Shown one piece after another: positions 56,562 to 64,000 of a stretch of DNA of 64,000 nt. The DNA comes from Solirubrobacteraceae bacterium (GTDB taxonomy: Bacteria; Actinomycetota; Thermoleophilia; Solirubrobacterales; Solirubrobacteraceae). Below the pieces are notes generated by a model. The model was not told the DNA's origin. It saw nothing but the letters and a program-made list of their open reading frames with translations, and ran no database searches. The DNA is taken from positions 41,434-105,433 of the forward strand of contig JAEMQS010000004.1 in assembly GCA_016463765.1 (NCBI GenBank). Direction: 5' to 3'. The position numbers and the translations under genes are program-made. How positions within the stretch are numbered: position 1 is the first letter of the stretch; the number at the start of each line of letters is the position of its first letter.

Positions 56562-57355
56562 CCGACACGTTCACTCCCTCACACCGCGGCGGCAGCGGCG
56601 AGCCGATGCTCCTGCTGCACGGCTTCACGGACACCTGGCGCACCTGGGATCTCGTGCGCGAGGACCTCGAGCACCGGCACGACGTCCTGGCCGTCACGCT
56701 GCCCGGCCACGCCGGCGGGCCCCCGATCGAGGGGGAGGTCAGCGACACGGCACTCGTCGACCAGCTCGAGGGCATGCTCGACGAGGTGGGGTGGGAGACA
56801 GCGCACATCGTCGGCAACTCGCTCGGCGGTTACGCGGCGCTGCATCTCGCCGCGCGGGGTCGCGCGAAGTCCGTGGTGGCGCTCGCGCCGGCCGGAGGAT
56901 GGGCGATCGGCGACGACTCGTACCAGAACACCCTGGGCCACTTCTCGACGATGCAGGAGCTGCTGCAGAACGCCGCCCCGTACGCCGACGCGATCGTCGC
57001 CAGCCCCGAGGGCCGGCGGCAGTCCACACAGATCTTCGCCACGAACTACGAGCACATCCCCGCCGACCTCATCGCGCACCTGATCCGCGGTGCCGCGGCG
57101 TGCGAGGCGGCCGGACCGCTCATCGAGTACGCCAAGCGCGAGGGCTGGAAGCTCGAGCCCGAGAAGATCACGTGCCCGGTGCGCATCGTGTGGGGCACGA
57201 GCGACCTGCTGCTGCTCTGGCCGTCTGCCGCCGCGCGCTTTCAGGCCGAGCTGCCGCATGCGGACTGGGTCGAGCTCGAGGGCATCGGCCACTGCATCCA
57301 GCTCGACGTACCCCTGGAGACCGTCCAGCTCATCCTCGGCTGGACGGCTCCCTGA
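56558..57355 (+). CDS. Alpha/beta hydrolase
   Basis: 265 residues from ATG 56558. Oxyanion motif LLLHGFTDTW, nucleophile elbow VGNSLGGYAAL (GNSLGG), acid in WGTSDLLLL and catalytic His in LEGIGHCIQLD give a full triad. No signal peptide, so it acts in the cytoplasm. Third gene of the MarR-tag unit; substrate unknown. Confidence 0.87.
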   Translation: MTDTFTPSHRGGSGEPMLLLHGFTDTWRTWDLVREDLEHRHDVLAVTLPGHAGGPPIEGEVSDTALVDQLEGMLDEVGWETAHIVGNSLGGYAALHLAARGRAKSVVALAPAGGWAIGDDSYQNTLGHFSTMQELLQNAAPYADAIVASPEGRRQSTQIFATNYEHIPADLIAHLIRGAAACEAAGPLIEYAKREGWKLEPEKITCPVRIVWGTSDLLLLWPSAAARFQAELPHADWVELEGIGHCIQLDVPLETVQLILGWTAP

Positions 57356-57365
57356 GCGCGGCCGC

Positions 57366-58031
57366 TCAGCTCGCGGAGGGGTCCGCCACGATCCGGATGT
57401 ACGGCTTGGGCTCTTCCCAGCCGTCGGGGTAGCGCTCCTTGGCCTGCTCGTTGTTGACCGAGCCGGCGATGATGACCTTGTCGCCCTTCTGCCACTGCGC
57501 CGGCGTCGCGACCTGGTGCTTGGCCGTCAGCTGCAGCGAGTCGATGACGCGCAGGACCTCGTCGAAGTTCCGGCCCGTCGTCATGGGGTACACGAGGACG
57601 AGCTTGATCTTCTTGTCCGGGCCGATGACGAAGACGTTGCGCAGCGTCGCGTTCTGCGCGGGCGTGCGCTCGGTCGGGTCGCCCTCAACGTCGGCCGGGA
57701 GCATCCCGTACGCCTTGGCGACCGCGAAGTCCGTGTCGGCGATGAGCGGGAACGTCGGCGCCGCGCCCTGCGTCTCCTCGATGTCGGCGAACCACTTCTC
57801 GTGGTTCTCGATCGGGTCGACGGAGATCGCGATGGGCTTGACGCCGCGCTTCTCGAAGTCGCCGTTGATCAGCGCCATGTAGCCGAGCTCCGTGGTGCAC
57901 ACCGGGGTGAAGTCGCGCGGGTGCGAGAAGAGGACGGCCCAGCTGTCGCCGATCCAGTCGTGGAAGCTGATGCGGCCCTGGGTGGTCTCGGCTTCGAAGT
58001 CGGGCGCGGTGTCGCCGATGGTCAGTGCCAT
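57366..58031 (-). CDS. 1-Cys peroxiredoxin (Prx6 type)
   Basis: 221 residues from ATG 58031 with GGAG upstream. The peroxidatic site is FSHPRDFTPVCTTELG (PVCTTE), and the extended C-terminal arm with YPMTTGRNFDEVLRVIDSLQ and PQ-region VATPAQWQKGDKVII is typical of Prx6. No resolving Cys is visible. It reduces peroxides with help of an outside thiol. Confidence 0.93.
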   Translation of the reverse strand: MALTIGDTAPDFEAETTQGRISFHDWIGDSWAVLFSHPRDFTPVCTTELGYMALINGDFEKRGVKPIAISVDPIENHEKWFADIEETQGAAPTFPLIADTDFAVAKAYGMLPADVEGDPTERTPAQNATLRNVFVIGPDKKIKLVLVYPMTTGRNFDEVLRVIDSLQLTAKHQVATPAQWQKGDKVIIAGSVNNEQAKERYPDGWEEPKPYIRIVADPSAS

Positions 58032-58126
58032 GGGTGGTCTCCTTTGCGACGTGGAAATCAGAAGAAAACTGATCCGGTTTCCCACGATAGCCGCGGCGGG
58101 GGAGGGCGCGCTCTAGGATCGCCAGC

Positions 58127-59371
58127 GTGCCCGAGACCCTGGACGCGCTCGCGATCTCCGCCGCCGCCGAGCGGCTCGCGCCCATGGTGCGGCGCACCCC
58201 GCTGGAGCGCAGCGAGCGGCTGTCCGAGCGGCTCGGCAGCGAGGTCCTCCTCAAGCGGGAGGACCTCCAGCTCTGCCGCTCCTACAAGGTCCGCGGCGCG
58301 CACAACCTCATCGCGTCGCTGACCGCCGAGGAGCGGGCGCGCGGGGTCGTGTGCGCCAGCGCGGGCAACCACGGCCAGGGGGTCGCGTGGAGCTGCCGGA
58401 CACTGGGGATCCGCGGCCGGGTCTTCCTGCCGACGAACACGCCGCGCCAGAAGCGACTGCGGATCGCGGCGCTCGGCGGCGAGTGGATCGAGCTCGTCAT
58501 CGCGGGCGGGACCTACGACGAGGCCAGCGCCGCCGCGCACGGCGCCAGCGCCGAGACCGGCGCGGTGTACGTCCACCCGTTCGACGACGCCCGCACGATC
58601 GCGGGGCAGGGGACCGTGGGCATCGAGCTCGTCGAGCAGGCGCCCGACCTGGGGACGGTCATCGTCCCGGTCGGCGGCGGCGGGCTGATCGCGGGCATCG
58701 CCGTCTGGCTGCGCGCGCACGCGCCGGACGTGCGCATCCTCGGGGTGGAACCCGCGGGCGCGCCGAGCATGCGCGCGGCGCTCGAGGACGGGGCGCCCGT
58801 CGCGCTGCACCACGTCGACACGTTCGTCGATGGCGCGGCGGTCGGCCGGGTCGGCGACCTCACGTTCCCCATCGTGCGTGACCTCGTCGACGACATCATC
58901 GCCGTGCCCGAGGGCGCCATCTGCAGCGAGATGCTCGAGCTGTACCAGGACGAGGGCGTGATCGCCGAGCCCGCCGGCGCGCTGGCCAGCGCGACGCTGC
59001 GCGCGCACGCCGACCGGGTCGACGGCGTCGTCGCCTGTCTGGTCTCCGGCGGCAACAACGACGTCAGCCGGTACGCCGAGGTCGTCGAGCGCTCGCTGCT
59101 GCACGAGGGGCTGCGCCACTACTTCCTCGTCTCGTTCCCGCAGGAGCCCGGCGCGCTGCGTGGCTTCCTCGACGACGTGCTGAGCGCGGGGGAGGACATC
59201 GTCGTCTTCGAGTACGTCAAGAAGAACAACCGCGAGACCGGCCCGGCGCTTGTCGGTCTCGACCTGGAGACACCCGCCGACCTCGAGCCGCTGCTCGACC
59301 GCATGGCCTCCAGTCGCCTGGAGATCGAGCGCATCCCACCCGGGTCACCGCTCTTCTCGTTCCTGCTGTAG
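58127..59371 (+). CDS. ilvA: Threonine ammonia-lyase
   Basis: 414 residues from GTG 58127. PLP-binding Lys in CRSYKVRGAHN, SAGNHGQGVA for substrate binding, VGGGGLIAGIA for phosphate, and SGGNND near the end of the catalytic domain. A C-terminal ~80-residue ACT-like regulatory domain (HYFLVSFPQEPGALRGFLDD) follows. It makes 2-oxobutanoate from threonine for isoleucine synthesis. Confidence 0.93.
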   Translation: MPETLDALAISAAAERLAPMVRRTPLERSERLSERLGSEVLLKREDLQLCRSYKVRGAHNLIASLTAEERARGVVCASAGNHGQGVAWSCRTLGIRGRVFLPTNTPRQKRLRIAALGGEWIELVIAGGTYDEASAAAHGASAETGAVYVHPFDDARTIAGQGTVGIELVEQAPDLGTVIVPVGGGGLIAGIAVWLRAHAPDVRILGVEPAGAPSMRAALEDGAPVALHHVDTFVDGAAVGRVGDLTFPIVRDLVDDIIAVPEGAICSEMLELYQDEGVIAEPAGALASATLRAHADRVDGVVACLVSGGNNDVSRYAEVVERSLLHEGLRHYFLVSFPQEPGALRGFLDDVLSAGEDIVVFEYVKKNNRETGPALVGLDLETPADLEPLLDRMASSRLEIERIPPGSPLFSFLL

Positions 59372-59378
59372 TTCGCCC

Positions 59379-59585
59379 GTGCTGTACGAACCGCCCGACG
59401 ACGCGCTGCTGAGCCCCGCCGAGGTCGCCGCGTGGCTGCACGTCGACGAGCACTGGGTTGCCCGCGCGTGCGCCGAGGACGAACTGCCGGTCATGGGTTT
59501 CACGAGCGACGGGCGCCCGGTCGTCTCCGCGTTCGAGGTTCGCGCGTGGCTGCGCCGGCCAGACCCCCGGGCCGACGAGACCTGA
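59379..59585 (+). CDS. Excisionase-type helix-turn-helix protein, 68 aa
   Basis: From GTG 59379, 7 nt after ilvA. LLSPAEVAAWLHVDEHWVAR with FTSDGRPVVSAFEVRAWLR is the small winged helix of the HTH_17/excisionase family. Stand-alone chromosomal copies like this are usually regulators of unknown target; no mobile gene is nearby. Confidence 0.7.
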   Translation: MLYEPPDDALLSPAEVAAWLHVDEHWVARACAEDELPVMGFTSDGRPVVSAFEVRAWLRRPDPRADET

Positions 59586-59612
59586 CCGGCCAGATGATCT
59601 AGGTTCGGGGCC

Positions 59613-59993
59613 ATGTCCACATCCGAGAAGCCCCAGGTCGAGATTCCCGCCGGTGAGGCGCCGCCCACCGAGCTGAAGATCGACGACCTCGTCGTCGGCG
59701 ACGGCGAGCAGGCGACGTCCGGCAACGACGTCGAGGTCCACTACGTCGGCGTGTCCTGGAAGACGGGGCAGCAGTTCGACGCCTCGTGGGACCGCGGCAG
59801 CACGTTCAGCTTCCCGCTCGGCGGCCGCCGGGTCATCCAGGGCTGGGACCTCGGGGTCGAGGGCATGAAGGTCGGCGGGCGCCGCCAGCTGACCATCCCG
59901 CCGGAGCTGGCCTACGGCGACCGCGGCGCCGGTGGCGCGATCGGCCCGGGCGAGACGCTCGTCTTCGTGGTCGATCTCATCGGTGTGCGGTAG
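59613..59993 (+). CDS. FKBP-type peptidyl-prolyl isomerase
   Basis: 126 residues. The FKBP core is complete: GNDVEVHYVGVSWKTGQQFDAS, FSFPLGGRRVIQGWD, VGGRRQLTIPPELAYGDRG, TLVFVVDLIGVR. No signal peptide, so it works in the cytoplasm. Followed by a hairpin. Confidence 0.92.
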   Translation: MSTSEKPQVEIPAGEAPPTELKIDDLVVGDGEQATSGNDVEVHYVGVSWKTGQQFDASWDRGSTFSFPLGGRRVIQGWDLGVEGMKVGGRRQLTIPPELAYGDRGAGGAIGPGETLVFVVDLIGVR

Positions 59994-60014
59994 GACTGGA
60001 CAAGTTCCTACCGC
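59987..60014. terminator. Hairpin after the FKBP gene
   Basis: GCGGTAGGA (59987-59995) and TCCTACCGC (60006-60014) form a perfect 9-bp stem with a 10-nt loop across the FKBP stop codon. No T run follows. Confidence 0.5.
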
Positions 60015-60020
60015 GCGGTA
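60009..60020. promoter_or_regulatory. Palindrome before the P450 gene
   Basis: TACCGC-GCGGTA, a perfect 12-nt palindrome sharing bases with the hairpin arm and ending 11 nt before the P450 ATG; a possible TetR-type operator. Confidence 0.4.
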
Positions 60021-60031
60021 ACATTGCGGGC

Positions 60032-61429
60032 ATGGCCACCGTCGCCCTGCCCGCAACCGCGCTCGTCGGCGAGGCTCCGCCCTCGCCGGCCGGTCCCGCC
60101 GAGGCCCACGAGCAGATCCGCCGCGCGCCCGCTGTCGCGCTGCCGCGTTACGCCCAGCTGCTGCGCTTCAACCAGCGCCAGATCGAGTTCGTCTTCCGCA
60201 ACCGGCGGAGGCTGGGCGAGGTCTTCACGATGCGCAGCATCCTGGACGAGCCGTTCACGGTCACCAGCCATCCCGACCACGTCCGGTCGCTGTTCACGGC
60301 CAAGCCGGAGCTCGCCCCGTCGCTGACGGCCGAGTCGCCGCTGCGCCCCATCGTCGGCGCGAACTCGGTGCTCACGGCCAACGGCCCGCGTCACCTGCGC
60401 CAGCGCAAGCTGCTGCTGCCCTCCTTCCACGGGGACTCGATCGCGCGCTACACGGAGATGATCGAGGCGGCCACCCACCGTGAGATCGACAGGTGGCCCG
60501 TGGGGGAGGTCTTCGAGCTCGCTCCGCGCATGCAGAAGATCACGCTCGACGTGATCATGTCGGGGATCTTCGGGGTCGAAGGCAAGCCCGCCCAGGGCAC
60601 CCCGGAGCGCAAGCTGCGCGACACGATCACGTTCCTCACGAAGGCGTCGACCTCCGTCCTGGCCCAGTTCGGCGAGTTCGTCAACGCCGGGCAGGAGGAG
60701 GCGCGCGGCCTGCTGCGCCGCGGGGTCAAGGCGCTGGACGACGCGACCTACCCCATCATCGAGGCGCGCCGGGCGTCCGCGGACCTCGAGACCCGCACCG
60801 ACATCCTCAGCCTGCTGATGCGCGCGAGGACCGAGGACGGGGAGCTGCTCACCGATCAGGAGCTGCGCGACGAGCTGCTCACCCTCGTCCTCGCCGGGTT
60901 CGAGACGACGGCGAACTCGCTGTCCTGGACCTGGGAGCGCCTGCTGCGCACGCCCGCGGCCCACGACATGCTCCGCGACGCGGTGCGCTCGGACGAGCAG
61001 GCCGACGAGATCATCGAGGCGACGATCACCGAGGGCATGCGCGCGCGGCCGGTCATCCCGATCATCGGACGGCGCGTCACGGTCCCGTGGCGGCTGGGCG
61101 AGTACGTCGTGCCCGCGGGCAGCGCGATCAGTATGAGCATCCTGCTCGTCCATCACCGCGAGGACGTCTACCCCGACCCGTTCGCGTTCCGGCCCGAGCG
61201 GTGGCTCGACGCCAAGCCGGGCACGTACACGTGGATCCCGTTCGGCGGCGGCACGCGGCGCTGCCTCGGTGCGGCGCTGGCGATGGCCGAGCAGCGGGTG
61301 GTGCTCCGCGCGATGGTCGAGCGGCTGGACCTCGAGGCCGACCGGCCCGAGCCCGAGCACGCCCAGCACCGCAACGTCACGATGATCCCCGCGCGCGGTG
61401 CGCGGGCGGTGATTCGCGCGCGCCGCTGA
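60032..61429 (+). CDS. Cytochrome P450
   Basis: 465 residues from ATG 60032. I-helix LVLAGFETTAN, the ExxR pair in TEGMRARPVIP, the FRPERW motif (AFRPERWLD) and haem-binding FGGGTRRCLGAALA (Cys ligand) are all present. The length and FETTANSLSW pattern fit the CYP102/CYP3-like or fatty-acid/terpenoid-type branch often found in actinobacteria. No redox partner gene is adjacent, and the substrate cannot be told. Confidence 0.92.
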   Translation: MATVALPATALVGEAPPSPAGPAEAHEQIRRAPAVALPRYAQLLRFNQRQIEFVFRNRRRLGEVFTMRSILDEPFTVTSHPDHVRSLFTAKPELAPSLTAESPLRPIVGANSVLTANGPRHLRQRKLLLPSFHGDSIARYTEMIEAATHREIDRWPVGEVFELAPRMQKITLDVIMSGIFGVEGKPAQGTPERKLRDTITFLTKASTSVLAQFGEFVNAGQEEARGLLRRGVKALDDATYPIIEARRASADLETRTDILSLLMRARTEDGELLTDQELRDELLTLVLAGFETTANSLSWTWERLLRTPAAHDMLRDAVRSDEQADEIIEATITEGMRARPVIPIIGRRVTVPWRLGEYVVPAGSAISMSILLVHHREDVYPDPFAFRPERWLDAKPGTYTWIPFGGGTRRCLGAALAMAEQRVVLRAMVERLDLEADRPEPEHAQHRNVTMIPARGARAVIRARR

Positions 61430-61495
61430 CCCGGCGGTACCGGCCGGGACCGAAGGCTGTTGCGCTCCAGTTCGTAACGACGGATACTTGGCCGC

Positions 61496-62746
61496 ATGCT
61501 GCTCGGCGGTCGGTATGAGCTGGGACAGCCGATCGGCGCAGGCGCGATGGGGACGGTCCATCGCGCCCGCGACCAGGAGACCGGTGCGGACGTCGCGGTC
61601 AAGCGGGTCGCCGACCCCCGGCACGCGCGCCGGCTGGAGATCGAGGCGCGCGTCCTGTCCCGGCTGCGCCACCCCCGGGTGGTCCGCTACCTCGACCACG
61701 TCGTCGACGACCGCGGCGTCCACCTCGTCATGGCCCTCGTCGAGGGGGACGACCTCGCCGCGGTGATCCGGCGTGACGGGTCGCCCGGCCTGGGGATGGA
61801 CGCGTCGCTGCGCCTCACCGCGCAGGCCGGCGAGGCGCTGCACTACATCCACGGCGAGCACACGATCCATCGCGACGTCAAGCCCGAGAACCTCCTGCTC
61901 GACGGCGACGGGCTGGTGCTCGTCGACTTCGGGATCGCGCGCGAGGAGTCCGAGGGCACCGGGACCGCGGCCATCGGCTCACCCGGCTTCATGGCCCCAG
62001 AGTCCCTGACCGGCAGCGCGACGCCGCGCACCGACGTCTACGGGCTCGCCGCGACGCTCTGGGCGATGCTCCACGGCCGCGCTCCCCGGGTGGGTGAGAA
62101 GGCGCGGGTGCCGGGCGGCACGCTGCCGCCGGAGATCGCCGAGGCGCTCGACGACGCGCTGGATCCCGATCCGGCACGCCGGACTGCGGACGTGGCGACC
62201 TTCCTGCAGCACCTCGGGTGCCCCCTGGACGGGAGTGCCGGGCGGCCGCTGACGCTGGTGATCGAGACGGAGCGCGGCGCCGCCGAGCCGCTGGCGGCGC
62301 TGACGCGCACGAGCGCCGCCGTCCTCGACGCCGCCGCTGTGTCGATCGCGATCGCCGACCGCGGCGACGGCGGCCTGGTCTACCGCGCTGCGTGGGGAGC
62401 GGGCGCCGACGACGTGCTCGGGATGCGCCTGCCGCACGGGACCGGGCTGGCGGGCGCGGTGCACGTCGGCGGCCGGGCGCTGCGCGTCCCGGACTGCCGC
62501 TGCGATCCGCGGTTCGCCACGGCGGCCGCCGGCCGGACCGGGTACGTCCCGCACACGATGCTCGTCGTGCCGCTGCGGGCCGACGGAGAGACGGTGGGCG
62601 TGCTCTCGGCGCTCGATCGTCGCGATGGCGCGCCGTTCGACGCCGACGACGAACGCCGCGCCGAGGCGCTCGCCGAGCTCACCGTCGCCCTACCGGGAGC
62701 ACTCGCCGCTCCGGCGGCCACCGCGACCGGGACGATGCGCCTGTGA
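61496..62746 (+). CDS. Ser/Thr protein kinase with a GAF domain
   Basis: 416 residues. Kinase domain (about 7-240): GAGAMGTVHRA loop, VAVKR Lys, catalytic HRDVKPENLL, DFGIAREE, GSPGFMAPES. A GAF domain follows (about 260-400: ALTRTSAAVLDAAAVSIAIAD, MLVVPLRADGETVGVLSAL). No membrane segment, unlike PknB-type kinases; the GAF part probably senses a small ligand. Its stop overlaps the GTG of the GGDEF gene. Confidence 0.9.
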   Translation: MLLGGRYELGQPIGAGAMGTVHRARDQETGADVAVKRVADPRHARRLEIEARVLSRLRHPRVVRYLDHVVDDRGVHLVMALVEGDDLAAVIRRDGSPGLGMDASLRLTAQAGEALHYIHGEHTIHRDVKPENLLLDGDGLVLVDFGIAREESEGTGTAAIGSPGFMAPESLTGSATPRTDVYGLAATLWAMLHGRAPRVGEKARVPGGTLPPEIAEALDDALDPDPARRTADVATFLQHLGCPLDGSAGRPLTLVIETERGAAEPLAALTRTSAAVLDAAAVSIAIADRGDGGLVYRAAWGAGADDVLGMRLPHGTGLAGAVHVGGRALRVPDCRCDPRFATAAAGRTGYVPHTMLVVPLRADGETVGVLSALDRRDGAPFDADDERRAEALAELTVALPGALAAPAATATGTMRL

Positions 62747-64000
62747 GCGGGTCGCTGCAGCGGGCACTCGGCCCGAACGGCTGGATGCGTACGGCATTTC
62801 GCGCGCGGCCGACGCTGGCGAGCGCCCGCGAGCGGGAGGTTGCCGGCCGGATCGGGGGTGGGCTCTTCACCCTCGGCGGGGTGCTGGCCGTCGCGCTTGC
62901 GGTCTTCGCCTCGGACTACCCGGCGCTCATGGGCGCGGTGGCGGCGTTCACGCTTGCGCTCGGCGTGCCGATGCTCCTCGTCGTCCCGTGGCGGCGAGTC
63001 CCGCCCTGGGTCTTCGTCGCGCTCGCGATCCTCGGGATCGGCATCACGGTCGCGGCGACGCTGCTCACGAACGGCGTCGACTCCCCGTCCCTGCTCATCG
63101 GCGCCGTGATCATCACGTTCGCCGGCAGCTTCTTCTCACCGCGGGCGGCGATCGCGGTCATCGCGCTCACCACGCTGGCGACGTTGCTGCCGCTCACGTA
63201 CGACGGCGACGCGGCGCCGACGAACGTCACGGAACTGCTCCTCGCGGTGCCCGTGCAGATCGGCCTCGGGATCTTCGTCATGGCCGGCGCCGGCCGGGTG
63301 CGCGCGCTCGCCGCGTCCCAGCGCAAGCTCGCCCGCGAGCAGGCAGCGCTGCTCGATCTCGCCAAGGACGTCGCGTCGGACCGCGAGAGCGACGACGAGG
63401 TGTTCGCCCGTGCCGCCCGTGACGCCGCGCAGCTGCTCGGCGCCGACGGGGGTGCGCTCTTCCGCTTCGTCGGCACCGACGAAGCCGTCCTGGTCGCGGA
63501 ATGGACCGACGGGCTGCCCGGGCTGCCGGTGGGCACCGTGGTCCCCGGTGGAGCCGGAACCCCGGCGGGGGACGTGCGCCGTACGGGGCGCAACCTCCAC
63601 CTGCGCGTGAAGGACATCCGCGACGACGAGGTCGCCGCCAAGCTCGAGTTCAGCGAGATGGTGATGGCGCCCGTCCGGGCCGGCGGCCGCCAGTGGGGAC
63701 TGATCAGCGTCGCGGTGGGGCACGGACGCACGCTGGGCGAGGACGCCGTCGAGAAGGTCGCGGCGTTCGCGGACCTCATCAGCACGGCGGTCGTCAACCG
63801 CGAGACGCGCCAGCAGCTCGTCGACCAGGCGACCCGCGACCCGCTGACCGGGCTCTTCAACCACCGCGCGTTCCACGAACGGCTGCGCACCGAGATGGGG
63901 CGTGCTCAGCGGTACGGACGCGAACTGGCGCTCGTCGTCCTTGATGTCGACCACTTCAAGTCGATCAACGACGCGGCCGGCCACGACATCGGCGACCGCG
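62743..64000 (+). CDS. Membrane GAF-GGDEF protein, partial
   Basis: From GTG 62743 (GTGA overlap with the kinase); open to the right edge, 419 residues visible. About six membrane segments (roughly 40-175) precede a GAF domain (about 205-365) and the start of a GGDEF domain: QATRDPLTGLFNHRAFHERL and LVVLDVDHFKSIND, ending before the GG(D/E)EF motif itself. It is a probable diguanylate cyclase making c-di-GMP; activity cannot be judged because the active-site motif lies outside. Confidence 0.88.
   Translation, partial: MSGSLQRALGPNGWMRTAFRARPTLASAREREVAGRIGGGLFTLGGVLAVALAVFASDYPALMGAVAAFTLALGVPMLLVVPWRRVPPWVFVALAILGIGITVAATLLTNGVDSPSLLIGAVIITFAGSFFSPRAAIAVIALTTLATLLPLTYDGDAAPTNVTELLLAVPVQIGLGIFVMAGAGRVRALAASQRKLAREQAALLDLAKDVASDRESDDEVFARAARDAAQLLGADGGALFRFVGTDEAVLVAEWTDGLPGLPVGTVVPGGAGTPAGDVRRTGRNLHLRVKDIRDDEVAAKLEFSEMVMAPVRAGGRQWGLISVAVGHGRTLGEDAVEKVAAFADLISTAVVNRETRQQLVDQATRDPLTGLFNHRAFHERLRTEMGRAQRYGRELALVVLDVDHFKSINDAAGHDIGDR

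Noticed and set aside
59987..60014. BlaI-1 half-sites (GTAGGA and TCCTAC) at the FKBP gene end
   Set aside because: The halves are in reversed order and 10 nt apart, forming a hairpin rather than the operator.
1..64000. CRISPR arrays, rRNA genes and insertion sequences
   Set aside because: No regularly spaced repeats, rRNA-like stretches or transposase genes with inverted ends were seen.

Overview
The window is GC-rich actinobacterial DNA. Gene content (paired BlaI/M56 genes, fenitrothion-hydrolase-like membrane proteins, frequent GTG starts, ATGA/GTGA coupled genes) suggests a member of the Thermoleophilia, most likely Solirubrobacterales. That placement is inferred from gene content, not from a marker gene.

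Region 1 (1-12.15 kb) is an integrated element. It has leftward operons with a primase-like gene cut by the window edge, two winged-helix-like proteins, a ~1,520-residue coiled protein of the kind found in virions and conjugative elements, and a membrane protein with a C2H2 zinc finger. There are also small acidic genes behind a strong promoter and a two-gene cargo next to the right end. The right end is marked by a 44-nt copy of the 3' half of tRNA-His (12107-12150) followed by a terminator.

Region 2 (12.2-17.4 kb) looks like a second, smaller element joined at the same site: tyrosine integrase, excisionase-like protein, toxin-antitoxin-like pair, single-stranded-DNA-binding protein, SpoIIM-like and ParA/TadZ-like proteins, and a nuclease remnant.

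Region 3 (17.6-23.2 kb) has two divergent operons around an ArsR-type repressor and its palindrome. Each operon carries one copy of the same unknown envelope domain.

Region 4 (23.2-51.5 kb) is the most interesting part. It holds two paralogous BlaI repressor + BlaR1-like M56 protease modules, each surrounded by its own family of palindromes. Module 1 (26.8 kb) is associated with TCCTAC-N5-GTAGGA at ten places between 23.9 and 34.6 kb. Module 2 (44.4 kb) is associated with ACTAC-N8-GTAGT at four places between 42.7 and 47.7 kb. The linked genes are envelope and redox functions: C39-like, CHAP and M23 peptidases, a deacetylase-like protein, methyltransferases, FliL-like proteins, a DsbA/VKOR/CcdA operon with a cyclase-YHS fusion, SCO1, TlpA-like thioredoxins, a CPBP protease and a cupredoxin. 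FliL-like and M23 genes are present once in each set, so the two regulons look like a duplicated system that diverged in operator sequence. The module-1 FliL gene carries an in-frame TAG. Between the modules lie metal genes: P1B ATPase behind a CsoR-type palindrome, DUF305, ArsR/CDF, multicopper oxidase, ZIP and DtxR. The overall picture is a copper/envelope/disulfide stress island.

Region 5 (51.5-64 kb) begins with a scar in which a truncated VapC abuts an N-terminally truncated arsenite-type transporter. It then turns into ordinary chromosome: MarR/NmrA pair, tag, hydrolase, 1-Cys peroxiredoxin, threonine dehydratase, FKBP, cytochrome P450, a Ser/Thr kinase with GAF, and a GAF-GGDEF protein cut by the right edge.
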